A stretch of 64,000 bases of DNA from Hymenobacter negativus (GCF_016056375.1 NZ_JAEDAE010000003.1:434001-498000); one strand, 5' to 3'; shown: positions 8,308 through 18,221, numbered from the stretch's first letter. Program-made: numbers and translations. Notes: a model not told the origin generated them from the letters alone.

Positions 8308-9105
8308 CTACTTCCTGAACAACAGCAGGTGCTGCTGCGGTAGCGTCTCGATGGAATCGGCCAGGACCATGCCCACGGCGGCCATTTCCTTGCGGGCCTG
8401 CCCGATGCTCATCTTGTGGATGCGCTTGATGGGCACATTAACATCTTCGGCCCGGTACTCGACCAACGCCAGCCGGCCGGTGCCGGGGCGCAAAGCCCGC
8501 CGGATGGCGCGGCCCATCTCGCGCGGGTGGTCGAACTCATGGTAGGCGTCCACAATAAGCACCAGGTCCACGCTGTCGGCGGGCAGGCCGGGGTTGGTGG
8601 TAGTGCCCAGCACCGGGCGCACGTTGGTCACCTTCTGGCGGCGCTTGTTTTCCTGCAGTGCCGCAATCATTTCGGGTTGAATATCAACGGCCAGCACCTG
8701 CCCTTTGGGGACTTTTTTGGCCAATTGAAATGAAAAGAAACCCGTGCCGGCCCCAATATCGGCCACCACATCGGTGGGTTTCAGGTTCAGCTCTTTCAAC
8801 AATAAGTCGGTGCCTTCTTCCTGACGGCGGCCTTTGCGCTCCAGCCAGCTCGCGCCCTCGTGGCCCATTACGTGGGCAATCTGCCGGCCCAGGTAGTAGG
8901 TCCCAATACCGTTGGGGTCGCGGGGCGAAGCGGTTTCGTAGCCGCTGGTATCGGCCACCATCATGGCCTGCATGCGACGCTCATTACTCATCGAGGGGCG
9001 GGTTTCGGCCGGTAGCTGCGTGCAGCTCATTATCAGCACCCCGGCTCCTGTCCCTATTCCCACTACACCCAAAGCCCGTTGCCAGGTAGAAAAACAGTAT
9101 TTCAT
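8308..9105 (-). CDS. Class I SAM-dependent methyltransferase-like lipoprotein
   Basis: A 265-residue protein from the ATG at 9105. This start gives a basic-hydrophobic leader ending in LIMSC, a plausible lipobox with Cys at about residue 29. The longer start at 9126 adds 7 unrelated residues. The body has a class I methyltransferase fold: motif I VVADIGAGTGFFSFQL (about 110-125), acidic motif VLAVDIQPEM, and DLVLIVDAYHEFDHPREM. The export signal is odd, since SAM is a cytoplasmic cofactor. Many Bacteroidota have such leader-bearing methyltransferase-like proteins with unknown substrates. The leader might instead be an inner-membrane anchor with the domain in the cytoplasm. Confidence 0.85.
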   Translation of the reverse strand: MKYCFSTWQRALGVVGIGTGAGVLIMSCTQLPAETRPSMSNERRMQAMMVADTSGYETASPRDPNGIGTYYLGRQIAHVMGHEGASWLERKGRRQEEGTDLLLKELNLKPTDVVADIGAGTGFFSFQLAKKVPKGQVLAVDIQPEMIAALQENKRRQKVTNVRPVLGTTTNPGLPADSVDLVLIVDAYHEFDHPREMGRAIRRALRPGTGRLALVEYRAEDVNVPIKRIHKMSIGQARKEMAAVGMVLADSIETLPQQHLLLFRK

Positions 9106-9320
9106 ACGATTTGCAAGTAAGCACATACGGGCTATTCAACAGCAATTTGGTGCGCTACGTTCAGCTAGCGCCCGATTGGAAACGAGTTGAGCCGTAGCGG
9201 GAACCGTGCCGGAAAACGATTTTAAGAACCGGCGGAACAAATAAAGTAATTCCAAAGAATCGCCTATTTGTAATTTTTGCCGTAGAATGCGCAATCAAGT
9301 TTTCTCTTACCCGCATACCT

Positions 9321-9953
9321 ATGAAGAACCTTTTTCCCCCCTTCGCCAAACTGATTGCGCTTGCCGCCTGTGCCCTCACGCTGGGCAGCTGCAGCCGTTC
9401 CGAGTACGCCATGCTGCCCAAGGGTAGTTCCTACCACGGCGTTACGCGGGTAGCCACGCCCGTGCCAGCTGCCGCAACGCCTGCAACGGCTGCTGTAGCC
9501 TCGGTAGCCGCCCCTGTTGCTCCGGCTGCTCCCGCTGTGGCAGTTGCGCCTGCCACTCGCGTTGCTCAGTCGGCTCCGGTAGCCAAGGCCCCCACTGCTA
9601 AAGTGGTGGTGACAGAAACCCCGGCAACCAGCGCTACTGTCGTAGCCAACGCGCCCGCTGCTGCCCCTGCCAAGCTGAGCTTCCTGCAGCGCGTGGCTCT
9701 CAATAAGGTAAGCAAGAAACTGGAGAAGGCATCACAAAAAGCCAGCTTCAACCGCCACGATAATACGGCCAGCACGGCCCGCCTCGACGGTAAGCTGCGC
9801 CAGGGCCTGATTCTGCTGTTGGTGGGCTTGCTGGTAGGCATTGTGGGTGGCGCAGTAGGCGGTACCATTGGCGGTATCATCGGCCTGTTGGGTCTCATTC
9901 TGGCCATTATCGGCATCGTGCTCATCATCCTGTACCTGCTCGACGAGCTGTAA
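9321..9953 (+). CDS. Lipoprotein with Ala/Val/Pro linker and glycine-zipper membrane segment
   Basis: A 210-residue protein with a lipobox LGSC (Cys24). It then has a long low-complexity linker of Ala, Val, Pro and Thr (about 45-125), a short basic helix (about 125-150), and a strongly hydrophobic C-terminal region (about 158-208). The first half of that region is a glycine zipper (GLLVGIVGGAVGGTIGGIIG). The layout suggests a lipid-anchored protein that also spans or inserts into a membrane. I do not recognise a named family. It is monocistronic with a strong terminator just after it. Confidence 0.82.
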   Translation: MKNLFPPFAKLIALAACALTLGSCSRSEYAMLPKGSSYHGVTRVATPVPAAATPATAAVASVAAPVAPAAPAVAVAPATRVAQSAPVAKAPTAKVVVTETPATSATVVANAPAAAPAKLSFLQRVALNKVSKKLEKASQKASFNRHDNTASTARLDGKLRQGLILLLVGLLVGIVGGAVGGTIGGIIGLLGLILAIIGIVLIILYLLDEL

Positions 9954-9970
9954 GCCCTTGCGCTTTTCAT

Positions 9971-10016
9971 CATCAAAAAGCCCCGGCTGCACTGAAGCAG
10001 CCGGGGCTTTTTGATG
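9971..10016. terminator. Strong bidirectional terminator
   Basis: A perfect 20-bp stem (9971-9990 with 9997-10016) with a 6-base loop, containing A-run, GC-rich core and T-run. It lies between the rightward lipoprotein gene and the end of leftward priA, and serves both. Confidence 0.93.
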
Positions 10017-10048
10017 GTCAATATGCCCATTGAGAGACAATCAAGGGC

Positions 10049-12592
10049 TTACATCGGGTCCACGTCGGCCACGAGGCGGACCTGCTTAAATTCCTTGTGG
10101 TCTTTCACCACGTCCATGGCTTCGCAAATCATCTGCTTGGCCTGCTTGAGCACGGTGTGGGCCCGGTCGAGCTTGATGGTGATTTCCTGCAGATAGAAAT
10201 TGCGAATGCGGAAGATATAAGGCGCTTCCGGCCCCAAAACCGCGGCCCGGCCCAGGCGGTCCACCAACTCCTGCGTCAGTAAAATGGCGGCTGCCTCGCC
10301 CACGTTTTGGTCGATGTGCTTCACCGTCATCTTGATAACGCGCATGAAGGGCGGGTAGCCGTGCTCGTGCCGCTGCACGATTTCGTAGTTATAAAACTCG
10401 ATGTAATCGTTGCGGATGACCTTGTCAAAAATCACCTGCGTGGGGTCGGCCGTCTGGATGATGACCTTGCCCTTTTTGCCCTTGCGCCCGGCCCGCCCAC
10501 TCACCTGCACAAACATCTGGTAGGCGCGCTCGTGCGCCCGGAAATCGGGGTAATGAATGATGCTGTCGGCGTTGATGATGCCCACGAGGCTTACGTTGGC
10601 AAAATCCAGGCCTTTTGTCACCATCTGGGTGCCTACCAACACGTTGGTGGCCTGCTTCTCGAAGTCGGCAATGATTTGCTGGTAGCTGTTTTTGGCGCGC
10701 GTCGTGTCCAAATCCATGCGCTGGATATTGGCCTGGGGCAGCATGATTTTGAGGTCATCCTCAATTTTTTCGGTGCCAAAGCCCTGGGTTTTCACGGCGC
10801 GGGAGCCGCAGGCGGGGCATTTGCTCACCATGCTGTCGTGGTAGCCGCAGTAGTGGCAGCGCAGCTCGTGGCTGTGCTTGTGGTAGCTCAGGCTCACGGC
10901 GCAGTTAGTGCATTTCGGTATCCAGCCGCAGTCCTGGCAGGCCACCACGGGCGCGTAGCCGCGCCGGTTCTGAAACAGAATGACCTGCTCTTTCCGGCCC
11001 AGGGTGCGCTCCACTTCACCCAGCAAATCGGCGGTGAAGTGGTTGTGCATGGTTTTCTGCTCGCGGGCCTTGCGAGTGTCCACCAACTCAATTTCGGGCA
11101 TGCCAGCTTCTCCGAAGCGCTTGGTGAGGCTCACCAGCCCATAACGGCCCTGCTTGGCCTGGTAATAGGTTTCGACGGCCGGCGTGGCCGAGCCTAGTAG
11201 CGTTTTGGCACCCTGGAAGTTTGCCATCATCAGGGCTACCTCGCGGGCGTTGTAGCGTGGGGCGGGGTCGTACTGCTTGTAGCTTGATTCATGCTCCTCG
11301 TCCACGATAATGAGCGACAAATTATCAAACGGCAGAAACACCGCCGAACGCACGCCCACCACTACCTGGAAACGGCCCGAGAGCACGCCATTCCATACTT
11401 CCACCCGCTCGTTGTCGGAGAATTTGGAATGGTACACGCCCAGCCGCGAGCCAAATACGCGCATGAGGCGCGTTACAATCTGGGCCGTGAGGGCGATTTC
11501 AGGCAACAGGTACAGCACCTGCCCGCCGCCATCCATCGCCTTGCGGATGAGGTCGATGTAAATCTCAGTTTTGCCCGCGCCAGTCACACCGTGCAGCAGC
11601 ACTATTTCCTTTTCGCCGAAGTGGGCCATGATTTCATCCCGCGCCTTGGTCTGGGCCTCGCTCAGGCTGAACGGCATGTGAATGGCACCCTCATTTTCCA
11701 CCGGGAAGCGGCTCACAATCTGGTCAAATTGCTCCAGCACGCCGTTTTTGATGAGCGTATTCACGGCCGAAGCCGAGAGGTGCGGGCTGCTGGCCAGGTA
11801 AGCTTTCTCGATGCCGGTCTGGTTGGAATGCTCGTTCTGATACACCGGCACGCGCTGCAGGTACTTCATAAGCACATCAAGCTGCTTGGGCTTGCTGGTG
11901 AGCTGCTCAAAGAGCTGTTCCAGCGACGCTTCCGACACGAAATGGTGCGCCAGCCGCACCTTCTTCACCACCTTGGGCGCATACTTATCGGCGGTGTGCT
12001 CGAAGAGGAAAATTACGTCCTTGTGCATCAGCGACTTGATGACCTTATGGAAGGACGTGATGCCGAGTAGGTCGCCCACTTCGGTAAAGGTCAGGGCTTT
12101 GCCGTCTTCCACCACGCCCAACGCGTCCACAATCAACGTTTCCTGCGTGGAAAGCGGGTACTCGTTTTCCTCCCGTGAAAACCCCGGGTGCAGCTGAATC
12201 CGCGACTCTGAGCTAAGCTTCAGCGCCGAGGGCAGCGCAGCATTAATCACCTCGCCGATGGTGCACATGTAATAGTCGGCCATCCAGCGAAATAGCTTGA
12301 GCTGCGCCTGCGTGACCACCGGCGCATCGTCAATAAATTCGAGGATGTACTTCGCTTGATACTCCTTGGGCGCGGTTTCGTGCACGGCCGCTACAATGCA
12401 ACTGAGCGTCTTTTTGGCCCCGAACTGCACGATGACGCGCCCGCCAATCACCACGTTGTCATTCAGCTCATACGGCACCCGGTAGGTGTAGAGCCTGGGC
12501 AAAGGCAGGGGCAGAATAACGTCGGCAAACAGCGTCACCCGGTCGGCCGAGGGCGCGGCCACGGGAGCAATAAAATCAAGCGTAAGACTCAA
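10049..12592 (-). CDS. priA: Primosomal protein N' (replication restart helicase PriA)
   Basis: An 847-residue PriA, the DEAH-type 3'-5' helicase that reloads the replisome at collapsed forks. The N-terminal DNA-binding domain (about 20-120) carries FADVILPLPLPRLYTY. Walker A is HGVTGAGKTEIY and Walker B is IIVDEEHESSYKQYD. The zinc-binding segment has paired cysteines (CQDCGWIPKCTNC, CHYCGYH, CPACGS). Helicase motifs V/VI appear as VLVGTQMVTKGLDF and QVSGRAGRKGKKG. The C-terminus ends in VRLVADVDPM. The start is a TTG at 12592, since no in-frame ATG is available before the conserved region; a GTG at 12538 is an alternative that would trim 18 residues. Confidence 0.96.
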   Translation of the reverse strand: MSLTLDFIAPVAAPSADRVTLFADVILPLPLPRLYTYRVPYELNDNVVIGGRVIVQFGAKKTLSCIVAAVHETAPKEYQAKYILEFIDDAPVVTQAQLKLFRWMADYYMCTIGEVINAALPSALKLSSESRIQLHPGFSREENEYPLSTQETLIVDALGVVEDGKALTFTEVGDLLGITSFHKVIKSLMHKDVIFLFEHTADKYAPKVVKKVRLAHHFVSEASLEQLFEQLTSKPKQLDVLMKYLQRVPVYQNEHSNQTGIEKAYLASSPHLSASAVNTLIKNGVLEQFDQIVSRFPVENEGAIHMPFSLSEAQTKARDEIMAHFGEKEIVLLHGVTGAGKTEIYIDLIRKAMDGGGQVLYLLPEIALTAQIVTRLMRVFGSRLGVYHSKFSDNERVEVWNGVLSGRFQVVVGVRSAVFLPFDNLSLIIVDEEHESSYKQYDPAPRYNAREVALMMANFQGAKTLLGSATPAVETYYQAKQGRYGLVSLTKRFGEAGMPEIELVDTRKAREQKTMHNHFTADLLGEVERTLGRKEQVILFQNRRGYAPVVACQDCGWIPKCTNCAVSLSYHKHSHELRCHYCGYHDSMVSKCPACGSRAVKTQGFGTEKIEDDLKIMLPQANIQRMDLDTTRAKNSYQQIIADFEKQATNVLVGTQMVTKGLDFANVSLVGIINADSIIHYPDFRAHERAYQMFVQVSGRAGRKGKKGKVIIQTADPTQVIFDKVIRNDYIEFYNYEIVQRHEHGYPPFMRVIKMTVKHIDQNVGEAAAILLTQELVDRLGRAAVLGPEAPYIFRIRNFYLQEITIKLDRAHTVLKQAKQMICEAMDVVKDHKEFKQVRLVADVDPM

Positions 12593-12635
12593 AACAGGTA
12601 TAGCGTAGGAGCGGATAGTAAAGATAACAGGGCCG

Positions 12636-12661
12636 TAGCGCGAACCATGGCGCCGCCGCTA
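12636..12661. repeat. Short palindromic TAGCG...CGCTA element
   Basis: TAGCG (12636-12640) and CGCTA (12657-12661) bound a GC-rich core centred on CCATGG. The right end supplies the TAG stop codon of the leftward DUF255 gene. It may be a remnant of a dispersed palindrome, but the pairing is short. Confidence 0.35.
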
Positions 12662-14755
12662 GAGCGTCGCTAGCGCGTCCGGCACGCTGTACACCGGCGC
12701 CTGGCAGGCATAGTTGCGGCACACGTGCAAGGCGGTGCGGCCATCTGTGGGGGTAGGCAGCAGCTTCAGCAACGGTAGTTCCGACGCGGTTTCGGTGCCG
12801 GCCAGGACCGTATCAAACAAAAAATGCCGGCTAAGTTCCTCGCGGAATTCCTCCGTTGCGGGGCCTTGAATGGCAATTTCGGCTCCCGGCCGCAGGAGCG
12901 CCGCATAAAGCGAAGCCCAGTTGGCGAGGTGCTGAGGTTCTTTCACCACCAGATGGCGCAGCTGGCGTAGCATTTCGGCGGCCAGGTCGGTGTATTGGGC
13001 CTTTTCAAGGTGGCGACCCAGGCGGCGCAGGTTGTGCGCCATGATGGAGTTCGAGGCGGGAATTACGTTATCGAACAGCTCTTTTTTGCGGGCGATAAGC
13101 GGCTCAGCGCGGCTGTCGGTGTAGAAAAATAGCGTTTCAGTGGCGTCGAAGAAGTTGGCCAGCACGTATTCCGTCAGCCCTTCGGCCTCGCGCAGCCACT
13201 TTTCGGCAAAGGTCACTTCGTACAAGCTGATGTAAGCCTGAATGACTAGCGCGTAGTCTTCCAAAAAACCGCTGATACTGGCCCGGCCGTCTTTGCATGT
13301 CCGGAACAGGCCCGCGCCGTCGCGCAGATTGGCTTCGATAAAGCGGGCGTTGTGCTCAGCCATCACCAGGAATTCGGGCTCACCAAAGGCCCGGTAGGCA
13401 TCCGTCAGGCCTTGCAGCATCAGGGCATTCCAGCCGGTGAGGACTTTGTCGTCGAGGCCAGGGCGCACGCGGGTGGCGCGCACGGCCATGATTTTCTGTT
13501 TCCAGCTCGCTACGATTTCCGGCAGCACGCCGGGAGCCAGCTGGTGGACGACGGCAAAGGCTTCGTCGGTTTCGCGGCGGTGCAGGATGTTGCGGCCGTG
13601 CTCCCAGTTGCCCACGGCCGTGCAGTTGTAGTAGTCGGAAAACAGCGGTTCCTCGTCGCCCAGAATCCCGCGCAATTCTTCCTTCGTGAAGACGTAAAAC
13701 TTGCCTTCCTCGCCCTCGCTATCGGCATCGAGCGAAGAGTAGAACCCGCCCTCATCATTGGTCAGCTCCAGCCGGATAAATTCGATGGTATCGTACACCG
13801 TTTCCCGGAAAAGCTCGTCCTTCGTCAGTTGGAAGGCCTCGCTGTACAGGCTCACCAGCTGGCCGTTATCATACAGCATCTTCTCGAAATGTGGGGCCAG
13901 CCACTCCCCATCCACCGAGTAGCGCGCGAAACCGCCGTGCACCTGGTCGTAAATGCCGCCCCAGGCCATTTCGCGCAAGGTTAGTACCGCCTGGTCCAGC
14001 ACCGCCCGGCTGCCACTGATGGCGTGCGCCCGCAATAAAAACCGCCAGATGCTGGGCATCGGAAACTTCGGGGCGCGGTTCATGCCGCCGCGTTCGCGGT
14101 CGAAATTCGTGCTCAGGTTATACACCAGCAGCTTAAATTCATCATCGGAAACGCCGGCCGGTCCGGTTTCCGGCGCTACGCCGATGGTTTCTAAGGCTGC
14201 GTAGTCGGCTTCCTGGGCCTCATTGCGGTTGTGCCCGCCATATTTGGCCAGTTCGCTCTTGCCGATGACTTCCATAAACCGCTCAGCTGACTGCTCCAGC
14301 TCGGCGCGGTGCTCGCCGGCATAGGCCTGTCCGATGTTGGTCAGCAGCTTGGTCCAGTTGCCCTGCGGGAAGTAGGTGCCACCGTAAAAAGGCTTGGCGT
14401 CGGCCGTCAGAAACACGTTCAGCGGCCAGCCGCCCTGAAGACCCATGGCGTGCAGCGCATCCATGTAAATCTGGTCCACATCGGGCCGCTCCTCCCGGTC
14501 GACTTTGATGCATACGAAATGTGTATTCATCACCGCCGCCACCGCCTCGTTCTCGAACGACTCGCGCTCCATTACGTGGCACCAGTGGCAAGCCGCATAG
14601 CCAATACTAACCAGAATAGGCTTTTGCTCAGCCTGCGCCCGGTTCAGCGCCTCCGGACCCCACGGATACCAATCCACGGGGTTATGGGCGTGCTGTTGCA
14701 GATAAGGACTGGTTTCCTGAGCAAGACGGTTGGTATGCGACGCAGCGTGGGCCAT
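12659..14755 (-). CDS. DUF255 thioredoxin-fold / (alpha/alpha)6-barrel protein (YyaL/SPATA20 family)
   Basis: A 698-residue protein of the DUF255 family (bacterial YyaL, eukaryotic SPATA20). The N-terminal thioredoxin-like domain (about 5-165) has a CxxC motif CHWC at residues 56-59 inside [14 protein letters not shown]. The rest is an (alpha/alpha)6-barrel like N-acylglucosamine 2-epimerases, with [19 protein letters not shown] and [18 protein letters not shown] as recognisable blocks. There is no signal peptide, so it is cytoplasmic. The family's reaction is not established. Length is typical. It lies alone between priA and the GSCFA gene. Confidence 0.93.
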   Translation of the reverse strand: MAHAASHTNRLAQETSPYLQQHAHNPVDWYPWGPEALNRAQAEQKPILVSIGYAACHWCHVMERESFENEAVAAVMNTHFVCIKVDREERPDVDQIYMDALHAMGLQGGWPLNVFLTADAKPFYGGTYFPQGNWTKLLTNIGQAYAGEHRAELEQSAERFMEVIGKSELAKYGGHNRNEAQEADYAALETIGVAPETGPAGVSDDEFKLLVYNLSTNFDRERGGMNRAPKFPMPSIWRFLLRAHAISGSRAVLDQAVLTLREMAWGGIYDQVHGGFARYSVDGEWLAPHFEKMLYDNGQLVSLYSEAFQLTKDELFRETVYDTIEFIRLELTNDEGGFYSSLDADSEGEEGKFYVFTKEELRGILGDEEPLFSDYYNCTAVGNWEHGRNILHRRETDEAFAVVHQLAPGVLPEIVASWKQKIMAVRATRVRPGLDDKVLTGWNALMLQGLTDAYRAFGEPEFLVMAEHNARFIEANLRDGAGLFRTCKDGRASISGFLEDYALVIQAYISLYEVTFAEKWLREAEGLTEYVLANFFDATETLFFYTDSRAEPLIARKKELFDNVIPASNSIMAHNLRRLGRHLEKAQYTDLAAEMLRQLRHLVVKEPQHLANWASLYAALLRPGAEIAIQGPATEEFREELSRHFLFDTVLAGTETASELPLLKLLPTPTDGRTALHVCRNYACQAPVYSVPDALATL

Positions 14756-14786
14756 AAGTATGCGGAGTAGGGGAGGTGCTAAAACA

Positions 14787-14815
14787 CCAAACCCGGCAAA
14801 AAAGGCCGGGCTTGG
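14787..14815 (-). terminator. Possible terminator of the GSCFA gene
   Basis: Arms 14787-14797 and 14805-14815 pair over 11 bases with one mismatch around a 7-base loop. It lies after the leftward GSCFA gene, but the T-run is in the loop rather than after the stem, so termination is uncertain. Confidence 0.4.
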
Positions 14816-14863
14816 GAAATAAATAACGCAACTCGCCGGATTTTAGCGGGCTTTTATCAGAGG

Positions 14864-17665
14864 TTAAGCTGACTTTTTCGGTGTTTTGCGTTTGGCAGCT
14901 GGTTTGGCAGCTGGCGTTTCGGTTGCAATAACTGGTTTGTCAGCCTTGGTAACCGCTTTTTTTTGAGCAGCCGCTTTAGTAATAGCCGCTTTGGAAACCG
15001 ATTTTTTTGCAGCGGCTTTGGCTACTGCCGCCACTTTCTGCTCTGCTGCCGCAGCGGGCTTTTGAGCGGACTTAACCTTCTTTTTAGCCGGTACAGGCTT
15101 ATCGGCGGCTGTTGGGGCCGTTTCCGTAGTGACATCCGGAGCCTGCGCTTCAGACAGAGCTGGAGCCGCGGCGGCCTTTGCTTTTGCTGCCACCTTGCGC
15201 TTCGGCGTTGGGGGCGTAGCCGTCGACGAAGCTTCTGTTGCAACTGGTGCGGCTGACATTGCGGCCGTTGGCGCTACGGGCGCGTTAGCCGGTTTAGCTT
15301 TTGCCGTAGCCTTCCTAACCACTGCAGCCTTTGAGGGCACTGTTTTGGTTGCGTCAGCTTTCGGCTCGGGGGCAGAAGTTACCAGCGAGGCCGAGGTGCC
15401 CATCATGCGTCCGGCAGCCACTTGCGTCCGAACCACCGACGGGTCAGCTATTGGAATTACCGGCGTGTCAACAGCGGGTTTCTCGGCCCTTCCACCCACC
15501 GCGGCTCTTCTCTTACGAGCCGATGGCTTGGCTGGGGCCGGATTTGTAACGGGCGTATCCACGGCATTTGGTACTCCTGTCGTCGAAACAACGGCCGTAG
15601 CTTGCCCGCTTACCGGCAGTGCCGCCACTGGTTCCTGCGGCTGACGCATATCCTCGCGTCGGCTCTCACTGACTGATTCTGATGATTCGGAAAGTTGAGC
15701 CGCGCTGGCTATCGGCAAGGTTTGATGCGTGCCAGCTACTACGTTCTCTGAAGTTGCGGTGCTGGCTTCATCAACACTTGCAGCCAGTTTCCGGGCCTTT
15801 TTCTTTTTCCGGTTGCGGCTACTGCGGGAAGTAGTAGCCGCAATGTCAGAATCAGATTCAGCGTTGATAATCAGCGCGTCTGGTGTTGTCAATGCTTCAA
15901 AATCAACGGGTGTAAATGCTTCCGCATCCACCATTGGCGTTTCCGAAGCTGAACCTTCGGCAGCAGGTGGAGTGGCAAACAACTCTACGCGAGGTACGCG
16001 GCCTGGCTCGTTGCGCCGCCCACCCCGTTTTACCGGCTGCGATTTGGTGATAACGCTGGATTTCGGCGTTTCCGGACGGATGTTCTGCCCAGCGGGCAGT
16101 GCGCCAGCTGCTGCTTCCAAAGCAGTTTCCGAAGCCGGTAGCTGGCTTGGGTCTATGCCCAGCTCAGCCGTGAGACGCAATGCATGCTTACGCGCCGTGC
16201 GCTTTGCTCCGCCCCGCGAACGACGCTTCTTCTTGCGGCCTTGTTCATGCTCGGCAGCATCTGCTCCCTGTTCCGAATTCACTGCTCCAACCGTAAATTC
16301 AGTCGAGGCTGCTACTGGAGTCAACTCAGTCTCTCCAACATCGGTATTTGCTAGGAAAGGCTGCTGCGCAAATTCGTCGGCTTCCCCAAAACTTGCGGCC
16401 TGAAAAGCCTCCGTTTCGGAAGGAGCGGCCCCCCGGCCTCTGCCTCGGCCATCGCGCCGCCCGCGCTCAGGCCGGTCCGAACGACCCGCCCGGTGCGCTC
16501 GGAATTCTTCCGGCGACAAGCGCGAAGCACGGCCGGTTTCGGTGCTGCTGGTGGGCTGCTCAGCGGCGGCTCCATTAGCTGGTGCAACGGGCGTCATTGG
16601 CAAAGCTTCCGAGCCTTCGCCAATGTCAATCCGTTCCTCATTATCCTCCAGCTCTTCGACAACCATCGGCGGTTGTATCGGCTCCGGCAGGGCCGCGATG
16701 CGCGCCCGCACCGTGCGCAGCTCATCGGCCACGTCTACTTTGCGCAAGCTCAGTTGCTCCAGCTTTTCGCGGGTGCTTTCCAAGAACTGCCGGTGTTCAG
16801 GCGCGCCTTCGTGCAATGGCCGGTGCCCCAGCGACTGCCGCACGGCCGCCCATTCCTTGCGGAAACGCCCAAAATCAGCATCGAAATACGCCCGGGCAAA
16901 CTTCTCCCAGATATAATCCTCCGCCACTTCCGACGGGTGCAGCATATCCGACGCATAGAAGCGGTAGTCGCGCAAATCATCCACCAGCAGCTCGTAAGCC
17001 GGGAAATAGGCCACGCCAGGCAGCAGGTCGCTCACAATGTGCGTAGCCAATCGCAGCACCGACTTGCTCACCGCATTCAGCTGCAGAGTGTCTTTCAAAT
17101 GCCGCACAGGGCTCACCGTCAGCACAAAGCGCAAGTCTGGGTTGATGCGGCGCAGGTAAGCATGCGTCTCCGCCAGCGCATTGATAATCTCATCCGGCGT
17201 CAGCAATTCGCGCACAAATAAGTCGCTCGGCTGTTTGTGGCAATTGCTTACCAGTTCACCGGTTTCGCGCAGGCGGTAAGCCCAGGCCGTGCCCAGCGTC
17301 AGCAGCACCACGTCTGTATTGCGCAGGAACTCGCCCGTTTGCCGCACCACTTCCTGGATGTACTGAAGCAATTCCACCGGCGAATCGGCCCCGACGCTGC
17401 CGTGGAGGTCGTAGCTCTGCCAGCGCCCACGGGCTTGCACCAAGTGCCGCTGCCAATCCACCTCTTCGCCAGCAGCTGCGCGCAGCAGTCGCGCCAGCGC
17501 CAGCGGCTGAAACACGGTGCCGAATGGATTCACCCGCGCCTCTACCTTATTAGCTACCAGCCGCGAGCCAATGCTGTCAGCAAAACACGAACCCATGGTG
17601 AGCACCAGTGCTGTGCGCGCCAGCTGGCCAGCGGCCGGGGCAATTGTCAATTCAGTTCTAAACAT
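14864..17665 (-). CDS. GSCFA-domain protein with long disordered basic C-terminal tail
   Basis: A 933-residue protein. Residues 1 to about 260 are a GSCFA domain (SGNH-hydrolase-like), with the naming motif GSCFADSIGSRL and the block SPVRHLKDTLQLNAVSKSVL. A helical segment (about 265-320) follows. From about 330 to 933 the chain is low complexity: an Arg/Gly-rich patch (RDGRGRGRG), a Lys/Arg patch (GRKKKRRSRGGAKRTARKH), then several hundred residues of Ala, Lys, Thr, Val and Pro resembling histone H1, ending KRKTPKKSA. The GSCFA part alone is the usual size of such proteins. The tail gives the gene nearly three times the expected length. There is no stop, frameshift or second start at the junction, so it reads as one protein. 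The target is unknown; the tail suggests nucleic acid or anionic polymer binding. Confidence 0.9.
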   Translation of the reverse strand: MFRTELTIAPAAGQLARTALVLTMGSCFADSIGSRLVANKVEARVNPFGTVFQPLALARLLRAAAGEEVDWQRHLVQARGRWQSYDLHGSVGADSPVELLQYIQEVVRQTGEFLRNTDVVLLTLGTAWAYRLRETGELVSNCHKQPSDLFVRELLTPDEIINALAETHAYLRRINPDLRFVLTVSPVRHLKDTLQLNAVSKSVLRLATHIVSDLLPGVAYFPAYELLVDDLRDYRFYASDMLHPSEVAEDYIWEKFARAYFDADFGRFRKEWAAVRQSLGHRPLHEGAPEHRQFLESTREKLEQLSLRKVDVADELRTVRARIAALPEPIQPPMVVEELEDNEERIDIGEGSEALPMTPVAPANGAAAEQPTSSTETGRASRLSPEEFRAHRAGRSDRPERGRRDGRGRGRGAAPSETEAFQAASFGEADEFAQQPFLANTDVGETELTPVAASTEFTVGAVNSEQGADAAEHEQGRKKKRRSRGGAKRTARKHALRLTAELGIDPSQLPASETALEAAAGALPAGQNIRPETPKSSVITKSQPVKRGGRRNEPGRVPRVELFATPPAAEGSASETPMVDAEAFTPVDFEALTTPDALIINAESDSDIAATTSRSSRNRKKKKARKLAASVDEASTATSENVVAGTHQTLPIASAAQLSESSESVSESRREDMRQPQEPVAALPVSGQATAVVSTTGVPNAVDTPVTNPAPAKPSARKRRAAVGGRAEKPAVDTPVIPIADPSVVRTQVAAGRMMGTSASLVTSAPEPKADATKTVPSKAAVVRKATAKAKPANAPVAPTAAMSAAPVATEASSTATPPTPKRKVAAKAKAAAAPALSEAQAPDVTTETAPTAADKPVPAKKKVKSAQKPAAAAEQKVAAVAKAAAKKSVSKAAITKAAAQKKAVTKADKPVIATETPAAKPAAKRKTPKKSA

Positions 17666-17670
17666 TAAAG

Positions 17671-17695
17671 CAAAAATAGCCCGTAACCGGGCTAT
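17671..17695 (-). promoter_or_regulatory. -7-like element overlapping a perfect hairpin upstream of the GSCFA gene
   Basis: On the minus strand TATTTTTG (17671-17678) matches the Bacteroidota -7 TAnnTTTG and lies only 5 bases from the start codon. It overlaps an 8-bp perfect hairpin (17676-17683 with 17688-17695). No clear -33 TTG is seen at the right distance, so the promoter call is weak; the hairpin could be an operator or leader structure. Confidence 0.35.
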
Positions 17696-17713
17696 GGCCC
17701 GAGAAGCGGAATA

Positions 17714-17744
17714 AAAAAAGCCCCGCCAGCAGGCAGGGCTTTTT
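17714..17744 (-). terminator. Terminator of the rpsF-rpsR-rplI operon
   Basis: A-run, AGCCC-GCC stem with one mismatch to GGC-GGGCT, and T-run lie just after the rplI stop codon in the leftward direction. Confidence 0.8.
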
Positions 17745-17767
17745 CTTATCTAGCAAAGGAACCGAGA

Positions 17768-18211
17768 CTACTCGGCTACTACGCGGAAGTTAATCGTGTG
17801 CTTCACTTCCTTGTGCAGGTTAGCCGTAGCGGTGTAGTCGCCAGCCGAAGCCGGCTCCTGGTCGAACGACAAACGCTTGCGGTCGATGTCAACACCCTTA
17901 GCTTTCAGCGCATCGGCCAATTGCAGGGTGGTTACCCGACCAAAGATTTTGCCGCTTTCACCCACCTTAGCGGGGATTTCCAGCACCATATCACCGACCT
18001 GGTCAGCAATAGCCTGGGCGTCACCTTTGATTTTGTCGGCTTTGTGAGCGGCCTGGCGCACGTTCTCAGCCGTGATTTTCTTGTTCGTCTTGTCGGCCAA
18101 CATGGCCAGACCCTGCGGCAACAGGAAGTTGCGACCGTAGCCCGATTTCACGGTCACGATGTCGTTCTTGTACCCGAGGCCCTTAACGTCGTCTTTGAGG
18201 ATGATTTCCAT
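17768..18211 (-). CDS. rplI: 50S ribosomal protein bL9
   Basis: A 147-residue bL9 of the large ribosomal subunit. The start at ATG 18211 gives the conserved N-terminus MEIILKDDVKGLGYKND; the longer frame from 18250 runs through a repeat element and is rejected. The N-terminal domain motif VKSGYGRNFLLPQGLA, the connecting helix and the C-terminal rRNA-binding domain are all present. It is the last gene of rpsF-rpsR-rplI, separated from rpsR by an 88-base gap occupied by an inverted heptad repeat. Confidence 0.97.
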   Translation of the reverse strand: MEIILKDDVKGLGYKNDIVTVKSGYGRNFLLPQGLAMLADKTNKKITAENVRQAAHKADKIKGDAQAIADQVGDMVLEIPAKVGESGKIFGRVTTLQLADALKAKGVDIDRKRLSFDQEPASAGDYTATANLHKEVKHTINFRVVAE

Positions 18212-18221
18212 TATCTTGATA

